41,666 nt of DNA from WJMT01 sp964456985 (lineage in GTDB: Bacteria; Acidobacteriota; Aminicenantia; Aminicenantales; Aminicenantaceae), in assembly GCA_964456985.1 (NCBI GenBank), contig CAYWDH010000024.1:1-41666 (forward strand), written 5' to 3'. This document shows positions 33,115-41,513 of the stretch, in pieces. The first letter of the stretch is position 1. Every line of letters starts with the position of its first letter. The notes beneath the pieces were generated by a model that had not been told where the DNA came from, searched no databases, and worked only from the letters and a program-made list of their open reading frames with translations. The translations under genes and the position numbers were made by a program.

Positions 33115-35688
33115 TTATTCGTGTTTGAGACTATCCACTGGATTGGCATTTGCCGCTTTATATATCTGGAAACTGACGGTGATTAGCGCAATGCCAATTG
33201 CGCTAATGGCAGACAGAACAAATACCATAATTCCGATATCTGTTCGGTAAGAAAAACTCTTAATCCATCCATTCATAAAATAATGGGCTACAGGCCAGGC
33301 AATGATATTTGCTGTTAGGACCAACATTACAAACTCTTTGGATAGTTTGACCAGGATTCCTATTGTTTTTGCACCTAGGACTTTTCGTATTGCAACTTCC
33401 TTTGTCCTTTGTTCTGCCATAAAAGATGCTAATCCGATCAAGCCCAGACATGAAACAAATATTGCAAGAATAGTAAAATACTTAATTAATATTTGCATGT
33501 TTTGTTCATTAGTATAGTCCTGGTTAAAATAATCATCCAAGAATCTATAATCAAAAATGAATCCAGGAGAGAATTGAATGGTTCGATCTTTGATGTAATC
33601 AATGGTTGCCGGAATATTATTTGAATTTAGCCTGACTATCATTATTCGTTTTGGAAGAATTTCATATTCCCGCATCATAAAAAATGCCGGTTTTATTTGA
33701 TTGTGAAGTGAAGTGCTGTGAAAATCCTTTACAACTCCAATGATCGTTCCTTTGGTCTTCCAAACTGTGAAGCTTCGCCCGATGGGATTTTCATAACCGA
33801 TCATTTTTAATGCAGTTTCATTTATTATATAATTATCTGCATCGGTTGGAAATTCCTCTGAAAAACTCCTTCCGTAACTCATTTCCATCTCGAGAGTTTC
33901 AAAGTAATCATAATCAACGGAAACAAAATTGAACATTATGGGTTTATCGCTCTCCATCCCTTCCCACTGAACGGTATCATTGTTCTGGATACTTAAGGGT
34001 AAATTGCATGCAGCTGATACGTTAACGATATCTTCATGTGTTAGCAGCTCTTGTTTTAGAGTTTCATATTTACTTAATAATTCATCATCCAAGTAGATTA
34101 TGACAATATTGTCACGGTTGAAACCAAGATCCTTTGTTCTAATATAATCTATTTGTTTTAGAATGACGGCAGATGAAATGATCAAACAAACAGTAGTTGA
34201 AAATTGAAATATAATCAGGAAACGCCTAAGGGAATTGCCTTTACCGCCTTTTACGATAAAACTTTTCAATATTGAAACCGGTTGAAATGAAGATAGAAAA
34301 AGAGCCGGATAAATACCTGACAATACACCTGTAACTAGGGCTACAAGTAGTATTCCAATACCAATATTAAAATCGTATAAAATATCAAATTCAAGTTGTT
34401 TTTCAGTTATTGTGTTGAATGTAGGAAGAAGCAAAAGAACAAGCAGAATTGCAACTGCAAGAGCGATAAATGAAAGAATTAGCGATTCACTGAAAAATTG
34501 TTTTATTAAATCACTCCGCTTGGCCCCGACTACTTTTCTCATCCCTATTTCTTTTGTTCTTAGCGACGATCTTGCGGTGGAAAGATTCATGAAATTAATT
34601 GAGGCGATTAGCAATACCAAAATTGCAATGGCGATGAAAATATAGACATAAAGGATAGGATCGGTTCCACTAAATGAATAAAGGTGTATTTTATCGAGAG
34701 GCTGTAAACTGACAGTACAATCGTAAACACCTCTTTTATCGTATCTATCAATGGAATCAGATATTTTATTTACAACTTCTTTAAAATTTGTTCTTTCAGA
34801 GAGCAAAATATATGATGGACAATCCATGCTCCATGATTGCATCCTTTCTTTACTTACAAAAACTTCAGGTCGTGCTACAAGATCGAATTGCATGTGAGAG
34901 TTTGTGGGTACATTTTCTATAACTCCAACGACGGTTAAATCTGCTCGATTATCAAGGCGGATTGTTTTACCTATCGGATCTTCATTTTTAAAATACTTTA
35001 AAACAGTTCTTTCTGAAATCACGATTGAATTTATATCTCTCAATGCAGTTTGAGGATTACCGGAAATAAACGGGAATGTGAACATTTCTAGAAAGTCGGG
35101 AGCTACAAGAGCAATTCTTTCTCTGAAAGTATTTTCTTTATAAGAAATAGATCCAACCGTATTAACATACCAGGATCCCCGCTCGATCTCAGGGTAATCT
35201 CTTTTTAAATTTTCCAGAAGTGCCCATGGACTTGAAGTCCAAACATCGCCGCTGACAGTAGGAATAATCCTATAGATGTTTTTACCATTTTCGTGAAAGC
35301 CGTCGAAACTAAGCTCATCCTGTACCCATAATAAAATGAGAATACAGCATGCCATACCGACAGCCAAACCAAGAATGTTGATCGTAGAATAAGCTTTGTA
35401 CTTTTTGATGTTTCTAACAGCAATTTTTAAATAATTTTTCAACATGATAAGACTCCAAAAGACTGAGAATATAAGAAATGGGAATACTGAAGAAAAGATT
35501 TGGAACAAATACCAGATGTTTGCTTTTGTTCTTCCTTCTTTACCAGAGATGTAATCATAGAATTCAGCCAAATCACCTGTTGAAGAAAATTTCTCATCAT
35601 AGTCTTTCATCCTGGATATAATCCATTGAAAAAGGCAAGGTGGACTTTGTCTATTCTTCTTGTCCAATTTCTTTCTAGTCCAACTCAA
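33115..35688 (-). CDS. MacB/FtsX-type ABC transporter permease with prefix domain
   Basis: 857 residues. A short N-terminal prefix (about 1-60, PPCLFQWIISRM and TGDLAEFYDYI) matches the permease-prefix segment seen in Acidobacteriota-type permeases, followed by a membrane helix (about 68-85). Then come two FtsX permease units with a MacB-like periplasmic domain after each first helix (NILGLAVGMACCILILLWV, then DELSFDGFHENGKNIYRI). EIGMRKVVGAKR and EVAIRKVLGAKT are the cytoplasmic coupling motifs. No ATPase gene adjoins. It begins with TTG inside the last 14 bases of the PadR gene, so translation is coupled. Substrate unknown; probably peptide or lipoprotein export or antimicrobial resistance. 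Confidence 0.88.
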   Translation of the reverse strand: MSWTRKKLDKKNRQSPPCLFQWIISRMKDYDEKFSSTGDLAEFYDYISGKEGRTKANIWYLFQIFSSVFPFLIFSVFWSLIMLKNYLKIAVRNIKKYKAYSTINILGLAVGMACCILILLWVQDELSFDGFHENGKNIYRIIPTVSGDVWTSSPWALLENLKRDYPEIERGSWYVNTVGSISYKENTFRERIALVAPDFLEMFTFPFISGNPQTALRDINSIVISERTVLKYFKNEDPIGKTIRLDNRADLTVVGVIENVPTNSHMQFDLVARPEVFVSKERMQSWSMDCPSYILLSERTNFKEVVNKISDSIDRYDKRGVYDCTVSLQPLDKIHLYSFSGTDPILYVYIFIAIAILVLLIASINFMNLSTARSSLRTKEIGMRKVVGAKRSDLIKQFFSESLILSFIALAVAILLVLLLLPTFNTITEKQLEFDILYDFNIGIGILLVALVTGVLSGIYPALFLSSFQPVSILKSFIVKGGKGNSLRRFLIIFQFSTTVCLIISSAVILKQIDYIRTKDLGFNRDNIVIIYLDDELLSKYETLKQELLTHEDIVNVSAACNLPLSIQNNDTVQWEGMESDKPIMFNFVSVDYDYFETLEMEMSYGRSFSEEFPTDADNYIINETALKMIGYENPIGRSFTVWKTKGTIIGVVKDFHSTSLHNQIKPAFFMMREYEILPKRIMIVRLNSNNIPATIDYIKDRTIQFSPGFIFDYRFLDDYFNQDYTNEQNMQILIKYFTILAIFVSCLGLIGLASFMAEQRTKEVAIRKVLGAKTIGILVKLSKEFVMLVLTANIIAWPVAHYFMNGWIKSFSYRTDIGIMVFVLSAISAIGIALITVSFQIYKAANANPVDSLKHE

Positions 35689-35995
35689 AATCAGGTATGT
35701 TCAGCCATAAATTCAGATGAAACTGCTTAGCATTTTTTAATGCAACTTTGCCTTGAGGAGTTACAGAATAATAGACTTTTCTTTTTCCTCCTCTCACTTC
35801 AGTTGGTTCCCCTTTACAAAAGGATAAGTACCCCTTTCTTGCTAAATTGTTCAAAGAGTTATAGAGTGATCCGTAAGAAATTTTCTTTTTTGTAATTTCC
35901 ATTGCTTTTTTCATTATTGGAAATCCGTAGGCATTCTCTTTGAGCTGCCTGACAATTATTAAAAGCATCTCTTCATTGACAGTAAGTATTTCCAT
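35675..35995 (-). CDS. PadR-family transcriptional regulator
   Basis: A winged-helix repressor of 106 residues. EEMLLIIVRQLKENAYGFPI and ISYGSLYNSLNNLARKGYLS correspond to the PadR HTH, and GGKRKVYYSVTPQG to the wing; the short C-terminal helix is the small-PadR type. It overlaps the permease start by 14 bases. The palindrome at 36016-36037, straddling its own -10 box, suggests autoregulation of both genes. Confidence 0.92.
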   Translation of the reverse strand: MEILTVNEEMLLIIVRQLKENAYGFPIMKKAMEITKKKISYGSLYNSLNNLARKGYLSFCKGEPTEVRGGKRKVYYSVTPQGKVALKNAKQFHLNLWLNIPDFELD

Positions 35996-36015
35996 TTTTT
36001 ACTCACATTGAAAAC

Positions 36016-36060
36016 TATAGTTTTTTTAATAACTATAAACTAGATAATATCATAATGCAA
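36016..36060 (-). promoter_or_regulatory. Promoter with overlapping palindromic operator (PadR/permease)
   Basis: On the minus strand TTGCAT (36060-36055), 17 bases, TATAGT (36037-36032). A perfect inverted repeat TATAGTT-N8-AACTATA spans 36016-36037 and covers the -10, so a dimeric repressor bound there would block the promoter. The predicted transcript start is near 36025, giving a leader of about 30 bases. Confidence 0.6.
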
Positions 36061-36116
36061 GCAGAAAAACAATGTCAAGATATAATTTCAAGAGGATGAA
36101 ATATTATTTCATGGGT

Positions 36117-36362
36117 TCAAAGGATAGGAATTTGGTTTTTTTGTTGGTGATAATTTTTGCTACATTTCATCAAATTTCCTCCCTCTGTGACCAGAAAGTG
36201 AAGGTGAAGATGAAAGTTTATGTGGCTTCCGAGTGACTGGATCATTGCAATGATGCCCGAAGTGATCTCTCTTTCTGTAGCTGCCCTTAGGTATTTCATA
36301 AGTGCCTCTTTACCACAAACACAGAGAGTAGAGAGAATCTTTTCCAAGGGCGAACTTTCCAC
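36117..36362 (-). pseudogene. IS91/Y2-like transposase fragment
   Basis: The minus-strand peptide contains TSGIIAMIQSLGSHINFHLH followed by LHFLVTEGG, a form of the HxH motif region of Y2 (IS91/IS801-type) transposases. Nothing of the zinc-finger N-terminus or tyrosine domain remains, and after TEGG it runs into NLMKCSKNYHQQKNQIPIL, which reappears as NLMNRRKNQHQQKNQFPIF at 41185-41246. It is a remnant. The surrounding bases 36363-36490 hold no supported gene. Confidence 0.55.
36121..36185. repeat. Transposase-tail repeat, copy 1
   Basis: Similar to 41185-41246. Shared blocks are GGTTTTTTTGTTG and TTCATCAAATTTCC, with the same spacing. The match suggests two insertions of the same element that decayed separately. 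Confidence 0.6.
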
Positions 36363-36490
36363 CCAGAGTCAACGATTTCTGCTTGGAGTCCAAAGTTTAC
36401 CTGGACCTATATGTGCGAGCCAAAAAAGATGGCGGGATCCAGCCAATGTGCTGGAGCTAATTGAACAGCGGTAATCTGGATGAGCTTTTT

Positions 36491-36934
36491 TTATTTCTTT
36501 TTTTTCTCTTTGGTCGCCTGCTTCAGCAGTTCTTTCACATCCACACTCATGGTATGCAGAGCTTCATCCTTATCTATTGCCAGAAGTTTTAAAAGGATTT
36601 CCCCCATTTGCAGCTCATCACCTGATTTGAGCGACATTTTGTCGTTTTTTAGGATGGTAAAGGGCTTGATGATGGTTCCATTGGCGCTTCCCAAATCATA
36701 TAAAGTGAAATTATTCTTGTTATAGCTAACCTTTAGATTGGCATGCCTCCGGGATACGGTCCCTGAATGGAGAATGACCTCGCACAGAGGATCTCTGCCA
36801 ACAAAATTATTTCCGCATTGGAGGTTGAACACTTTCCCAGGCTCATCTCCGGTCTCATTATTTCCGTTTATGATAGTTAGTTGGATGATCCTATCCACCT
36901 CGTCAGACTCTTTCTTTTTTCTAAACAGGACCAT
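36491..36934 (-). CDS. FHA domain protein
   Basis: A phosphothreonine-binding signalling protein of 147 residues. The FHA core is clear: NFVGRDPLCEVILHSGTVSR followed by RHANL, then LYDLGSANGT, with the SRRH and NGT residues that contact the phosphopeptide and its backbone. The C-terminal tail (EALHTMSVDVKELLKQATKE and a run of Lys) is unstructured. I chose ATG 36934, with GAGGGAGG eight bases before it; a GTG at 36943 is also in frame. A Ser/Thr kinase gene lies about 1 kb upstream on the same strand, a natural partner. Confidence 0.88.
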   Translation of the reverse strand: MVLFRKKKESDEVDRIIQLTIINGNNETGDEPGKVFNLQCGNNFVGRDPLCEVILHSGTVSRRHANLKVSYNKNNFTLYDLGSANGTIIKPFTILKNDKMSLKSGDELQMGEILLKLLAIDKDEALHTMSVDVKELLKQATKEKKKK

Positions 36935-36964
36935 AGTTAACACCTCCCTCTTTGGCTTTGAATC

Positions 36965-37570
36965 TTATTCACATTTCTTCTTTCTTTGAATATCGACATA
37001 CAAGGAGATCAGCATGGTTAAGAGAAGAAGCACAAAGCCCAACCCGAAGATGATTTCAGTAATGACTAATGTTTTGGATAACCAAATGGAAGGTTGGATA
37101 TCCCCGTAACCCACAGTAGTGATAGTGACTAGGCTGAAATAGAGAAGGTCAAAATAAGGAAACGGCGTGGTGTGAGAAATGACAAAAGCTCTTCCGTTGA
37201 AAATTATCTGAAGTCCATTATATATGGTGGCAAAACTCACGATGCCTCCTACGTATTTCACCAGAGCTCCGATGATTTCCTCTCTCATCTCTTTCACACT
37301 GGTGATATCCACCATTCCTCTTTTTTTGACCAGTTTCTCATGACCAAAAACAGAAAGAAAAATATCCCCTGCCAGTACATAAATATAGAACAAAGCCATA
37401 AGGATGCCAATGACCGGGAAGATTTTGAGAGGAAGGAATATCAATACAACCGGAAATCCCCAAAAAATAATAAAATGGCTGGCTATGGCTGCAGCCTCTC
37501 CGAGTTTATCTGCAACTCTGAACTCAAAAGAAGAGAGAAGATTAAGAATGATAACCCAAAGCTTAATCAT
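36965..37570 (-). CDS. Two-pore-type potassium channel-like protein
   Basis: 201 residues with four or five hydrophobic segments: about 30-60, 57-75, 103-125 and 165-190. The pore loop TITTVGYGDIQP (selectivity filter at 151-157) precedes the last helix and identifies an Ion_trans_2-type channel. No RCK domain follows; the tail is short and basic. It may dimerise or tetramerise. Start ATG 37570 has a weak ribosome site. It is followed by the FHA gene in the same direction with a 30-base gap, so the pair may be co-transcribed. Confidence 0.85.
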   Translation of the reverse strand: MIKLWVIILNLLSSFEFRVADKLGEAAAIASHFIIFWGFPVVLIFLPLKIFPVIGILMALFYIYVLAGDIFLSVFGHEKLVKKRGMVDITSVKEMREEIIGALVKYVGGIVSFATIYNGLQIIFNGRAFVISHTTPFPYFDLLYFSLVTITTVGYGDIQPSIWLSKTLVITEIIFGLGFVLLLLTMLISLYVDIQRKKKCE

Positions 37571-37755
37571 CAGGACATTCTAAGAAGGTTTAGACTCACG
37601 GAATAATGATGCCATCCAGCTTCTTCCTAGGAGTCAGGGTTTGTCCCCATTTTGTGAGTGCTGTCCATAAATAACCTCCTTGCTTAAAAATTGTGCCTGA
37701 TAAGTATAAAAACTTTATACTGCTCAATCCGATTTGTCAATTTTTTATCTGATCT

Positions 37756-37784
37756 ACCTGGATTATTCGCAAATCAAGGTTGCT
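37756..37784 (+). repeat. Dispersed ~29-bp repeat, copy 3
   Basis: ACCTGGATTATTCGCAAATC followed by AAGGTTGCT. It lies in the 417-base intergenic stretch 37571-37987, which also holds the TonB receptor remnant at 37841-37949; I see no gene in the remainder. Confidence 0.65.
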
Positions 37785-37840
37785 TTTAGAATTTCATTTT
37801 GCAGACGAAATCGACGTTCTAATAGGAATATAAGACATGC

Positions 37841-37949
37841 TTACCACTTGATCTTAAAGGAGACTCTCGCCTGACACGGCTGCTGCCTTCCCCAGACCTC
37901 ACCAAAGAGAGGGATATCTTCCTTGACATAAGATATGGGCTTCTGGCTG
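37841..37949 (-). pseudogene. TonB-dependent receptor C-terminus, short decayed copy
   Basis: The minus-strand peptide QKPISYVKEDIPLFGEVWGR through ARVSFKIKW ends at TAA 37843-37841. It matches the receptor end leaving the window at 41666 and the remnant at 29562. Only about 36 codons match; upstream the sequence diverges. The frame continues without a stop back to the TGA of the kinase gene at 37988-37990, but this alone does not make it coding. Confidence 0.75.
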
Positions 37950-37987
37950 ATCCTCGGCGTCGTCTTCAGGTTGTGAAGGGCATGTAT

Positions 37988-40900
37988 TCAATCCTTGTCG
38001 AAGTCGAGGGCGTATTCCACAGCTTTTTCGAACCCCATCTGACGGCCTTCCTTTTCTAGTTCAGAGGTAGTATTTTCCCCCAGCTCCTTCCTTGCTCGTC
38101 CAATATGCCTCTTCATCAGAATATGCCAGAATTTGACTCCTTCTACGGATGCTCCTAGATCCTCGAACTTTTTGTCGGCTGCCTCGCTCAGTCGAAGGGC
38201 TTTGCTGTACCTCCCTTGTCCAGCTATCCCCATGGCCATTCCCTGCATCTCGGCTGCTGCCTCCCAAAGATCGCCATAATCCATCGCTGCTTTTAGGGCT
38301 TCAGAATAACGCTTTTCCGCTTCTATAAATTCATCCCGCTCCAGCGCGCAGTCGGCGTAATAATGTCTGGTCATCATAATCTCCCTCGGCAGATTGAGCC
38401 TCATAGCCTCTGCCATCGTTTGTTTAGCCAAGGGCTCGGCTAGATCAGGCCTGAATTGGCAAATATACCCGAAGCATAGGCTTTCCTTGCTGCGGCAGAT
38501 CAACTTCGCATCTGCAAGCCCTTCCGCAATCTTCAAGCCTTGTTCCGACAAACTCATTCCTTTTTCGTAATCCACGAAACCGCTGATCAACCTTCCCAAA
38601 TCTATAAATGCATGGGCCAAATCCTTTTGTTCACCCAGTTCCTGCCACAAGACCATGCTTTTTTCCACCGAACTGGTGCCTTCCTCAATTTCCCCCCGCC
38701 ATAACTGGATCATTCCCAACGCGTACCAGGCCCGTGCCACAGCAAAACTGCGTTCTTCCTGTTTGGCCAAAGCCGTACTTAAATAGGCACTCCCTGTATT
38801 GAAGTGGGAATGCTCATGCCAGAACCATCCCAGGGCACCGGCGAGTTTGAGGAACTCTTCCGGATGAGAGCTTGCCCAATCCAAAGCGGCCCGCATATTC
38901 TCGTGTTCATTCTCCAAATGGGCCAGCCACATCGATGTTTCATCCAGGCGCTTGGCGTAGGCTTTTTCCGCAATCTCGAGGTAGTATGCGAAATGCTTTT
39001 TCTTCATCACCTCCTCTTCACCGGCCCCTGTAAGCTTTTCTCTGGTATAGTGACGCAGTGTTTCCAACAACCGGTAACGAACCGAACCATCTCCTTGTGT
39101 TTCTGTCACGACCAAAGATTTATCCACAAGACCGGAAAAAAGATCCAAAACACGCTCTCTTGCTACCTGATCATCCGTGCACACATTCTCGACAGCATCC
39201 AAGTCAAACCCGCTCACAAAAACAGCAAGGCGGCCAAACAAGGACTTTTCTTCAGGTTCGAGCAAATCATAGCTCCAGTCAACGGCTGCCCTGAGTGTTT
39301 TGTGCCTTTCCATCGCTCCCCGGCTGCCACCTGTGAGGACTTGGAATCGTTCATCCAAACGCTTGAGGATGTCGCTGACCCCCAACAATTTGACCCTCGT
39401 TGCCGCCAGTTCGATAGCCAGCGGAATTCCATCGAGGTGCTGGCAGATGTGGAACACATCTGCAGCATTCTTTTCTGTGAGCGAAAACGAGGGTTGGACA
39501 ACCTTGGCTCTATCGTCGAAAAGCCTGATCGCTTCTGAGCTCTCTCGGATTTTTTCCACATCTTCGATCCGGTCGGATTCCGGGAGAGAAAGGGAGGGAA
39601 CGCGCCAAGTAATCTCACCGGGGGCATTTAGCGCTTCCCTGCTCGTAGCCAGAATATGCAGCTCAGGAGCCTCCCGTAAAAAAAGATCCGCCATTTCTAC
39701 CATAACTTCGATGAGATGCTCACAATTGTCGAGCACGATCAACGTTTTTTTCTCTTTCCATCGGGTCACGATGGATTCGATAAGAAGACGATGAGGTTCT
39801 TCCTTGACCTGGAGAACGCCTGCGATCGCTTCCGGAACCAGAGCCGGTTCTCCAACCGGTGCTAAATCGACGAACCAAACGCCGTCGTCAAACTCATCGA
39901 CAAAGCCTGCAGATGCTTCGATCGCAAGCCGTGTTTTCCCGCAGCCTCCGGCACCAGTCAATGTCACCAGCCTGTACTCTGCCACAAGGTTTTTGATTTC
40001 TTCGATCTCTTTTTCTCTCCCGATAAAACTCGTCAGCTGAACGGGTAGGTTGTGTTGAGTTTGTCCTGCAGGAATTTTTGCCTTGGATTCAAAGAATTCG
40101 AGAGCATTCAAGAAGTCTTCGGCTGACGGGCAGCGATCCGATGGATTTTTTTGCAGCGTGCTTTCGATGAGGGCGTTCATCGAATCAGGCAAATCCTCTC
40201 GCATCTCTTTGGGGGGCCTTGGATCTGCGTTCAGAATAGAGTAGATCACGGTTTGATCGTGATTTCCCTTGAAAGGAAGCTGCCCTGTGAGCATTTCATA
40301 AAGGACCACCCCCAATGACCAGATATCGCTTCGGGGGTCGACTTCTTCTCCTTTGGCCTGCTCGGGTGACATATAGGCCACTGTGCCGATGGTGGCTCCT
40401 TCCCGGGTTATCCTTATTTTCCCGGCCAGCTTGGCTATCCCAAAATCCACGATTTTGACCTGGCCTTTTTCCGTCAGCATGATGTTAGCCGGTTTAATGT
40501 CCCGATGCACGATTCCCTTTGTGTGCGCTTCCTGAAGCCCTCTGGCAACCTGGGCAGCAATATCAACAGCTTGATCGAGAGTCAAAAGTCCTGACTTGAT
40601 TTTTTCTTTCAGGCTCTTGCCTCCGATATACTCCATGGCGATAAAAGTCTGACCTTCATGCTCATCAATTTCGTGGATAACGCATATGTTAGGGTGGTTC
40701 ATGGCCGCAGCCGTTTTGGCTTCCTGGATAAACCGCTCTCTGAATTCCACATCCTGGGTTAATTCAGCCGGCAGGAATTTTAGCGCTACGATGCGGTCGA
40801 GTTTTGTATCGCTCGCTTTGTAGACGATTCCCATACCGCCTTTGCCAATTTCTTCGAGAATCTCATATTTAGCCGCGATATTTTTATCGATGGACGGTTT

Positions 40901-41029
40901 CGGCGTTTTTAGCGTTTTCGTCTGGATCGACGGAGCTTCCACCGAAGGTTTGAGAGGCGCGGCACAGTGGCTGCAAAAGCCCGCACTATCCGCGTTTTCC
41001 CCTTGACACTTTGGACATTTGACTGCCAT
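37988..41029 (-). CDS. Zinc-ribbon Ser/Thr kinase fused to STAND ATPase and TPR
   Basis: A 1013-residue signalling protein. Residues 5-22 form a C-x2-C-x10-C-x2-C zinc ribbon. The protein kinase domain is about 55-315: glycine loop IGKGGMGIVY (61-70), Lys84, HRD (175-177), DFG (195-197), and APE-like SPEQ at 221-224. Then a NB-ARC/STAND ATPase at about 330-600: GREKEIEEI, Walker A GAGGCGKT (359-366), Walker B TLIVLDNCEH (429-438), and later GLPLAIELAA-like GIPLAIELAA. The C-terminal 400 residues are TPR-like helices. It probably senses a ligand through the repeats and switches by nucleotide exchange. It appears richer in GC than neighbours by eye, hinting at separate history. AGGGGG precedes the ATG. 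Confidence 0.93.
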   Translation of the reverse strand: MAVKCPKCQGENADSAGFCSHCAAPLKPSVEAPSIQTKTLKTPKPSIDKNIAAKYEILEEIGKGGMGIVYKASDTKLDRIVALKFLPAELTQDVEFRERFIQEAKTAAAMNHPNICVIHEIDEHEGQTFIAMEYIGGKSLKEKIKSGLLTLDQAVDIAAQVARGLQEAHTKGIVHRDIKPANIMLTEKGQVKIVDFGIAKLAGKIRITREGATIGTVAYMSPEQAKGEEVDPRSDIWSLGVVLYEMLTGQLPFKGNHDQTVIYSILNADPRPPKEMREDLPDSMNALIESTLQKNPSDRCPSAEDFLNALEFFESKAKIPAGQTQHNLPVQLTSFIGREKEIEEIKNLVAEYRLVTLTGAGGCGKTRLAIEASAGFVDEFDDGVWFVDLAPVGEPALVPEAIAGVLQVKEEPHRLLIESIVTRWKEKKTLIVLDNCEHLIEVMVEMADLFLREAPELHILATSREALNAPGEITWRVPSLSLPESDRIEDVEKIRESSEAIRLFDDRAKVVQPSFSLTEKNAADVFHICQHLDGIPLAIELAATRVKLLGVSDILKRLDERFQVLTGGSRGAMERHKTLRAAVDWSYDLLEPEEKSLFGRLAVFVSGFDLDAVENVCTDDQVARERVLDLFSGLVDKSLVVTETQGDGSVRYRLLETLRHYTREKLTGAGEEEVMKKKHFAYYLEIAEKAYAKRLDETSMWLAHLENEHENMRAALDWASSHPEEFLKLAGALGWFWHEHSHFNTGSAYLSTALAKQEERSFAVARAWYALGMIQLWRGEIEEGTSSVEKSMVLWQELGEQKDLAHAFIDLGRLISGFVDYEKGMSLSEQGLKIAEGLADAKLICRSKESLCFGYICQFRPDLAEPLAKQTMAEAMRLNLPREIMMTRHYYADCALERDEFIEAEKRYSEALKAAMDYGDLWEAAAEMQGMAMGIAGQGRYSKALRLSEAADKKFEDLGASVEGVKFWHILMKRHIGRARKELGENTTSELEKEGRQMGFEKAVEYALDFDKD

Positions 41030-41055
41030 GCTAACCCCCTAATTAGATCACCAAA

Positions 41056-41084
41056 AGGATATCAATGAACAACATAGGTGTCAA
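41056..41084 (-). promoter_or_regulatory. Sigma-70 type promoter for the kinase-STAND gene
   Basis: On the minus strand TTGACA (41084-41079), 17 bases, TATCCT (41061-41056). Transcription would begin near 41049, about 20 bases before the ATG at 41029. The stretch 41085-41467 otherwise shows only the transposase-tail repeat. Confidence 0.6.
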
Positions 41085-41184
41085 CAAATTTAAAATAATT
41101 GAATTCGCATATTCTGCGGAAACATGGTATTCTTAGATGGCACGATTAGAATACTTCTGGTCTATCCCAAGTACCCCGACAAAA

Positions 41185-41246
41185 GATAGGAAATTGGTTT
41201 TTTTGTTGATGTTGATTTTTCCTCCGATTCATCAAATTTCCGTCCT
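41185..41246. repeat. Transposase-tail repeat, copy 2
   Basis: Second copy of the 36121-36185 sequence, with no recognisable transposase coding around it. On the minus strand it would encode NLMNRRKNQHQQKNQFPIF, a variant of the peptide at copy 1. Confidence 0.55.
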
Positions 41247-41467
41247 CAAAGCAACTTCTTCATTCAATATACGTATAAAATAAAGGACAAGTCAACAAGA
41301 AACCCACAAAAAAGAGAAAACACCAGAAAATCCGTCTAATAGTGCTACGCAAAAAATAGAGATCTCCCTTGTCTCTGAACTAAAGGATTAGAGTGTCACA
41401 TGTATTCTGATAGTTCCTCAGCCGCCATAGAGAGCTGAGCTTGAGGAGGCGGGGGGCGGGTGGGAGA

Positions 41468-41506
41468 AACGAAATCATTTCAAGAACAGAACATATAGGA
41501 ATATAA
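41468..41506 (+). pseudogene. Remnant of a glycyl radical enzyme C-terminus
   Basis: Reads NEIISRTEHIGI then TAA. The HypD-like enzyme at 27194-29554 ends NEIISRTEHTEV. At DNA level the two differ by synonymous changes (AAC/AAT and GAA/GAG) in the matched part, so this came from a diverged homologue instead of a recent copy. Only about 12 codons survive; upstream sequence does not match. Confidence 0.6.
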
Positions 41507-41513
41507 GACCTGC

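Noticed and set aside
36220..36474. Plus-strand open frame over the transposase remnant
   Set aside because: No motif and no ribosome site; the minus strand carries a recognisable transposase segment.
38804..39538. Long plus-strand open frame (244 codons) across the kinase-STAND gene
   Set aside because: It lies wholly opposite a protein with kinase, STAND and repeat motifs; antisense open frames are expected in such GC-richer coding sequence.
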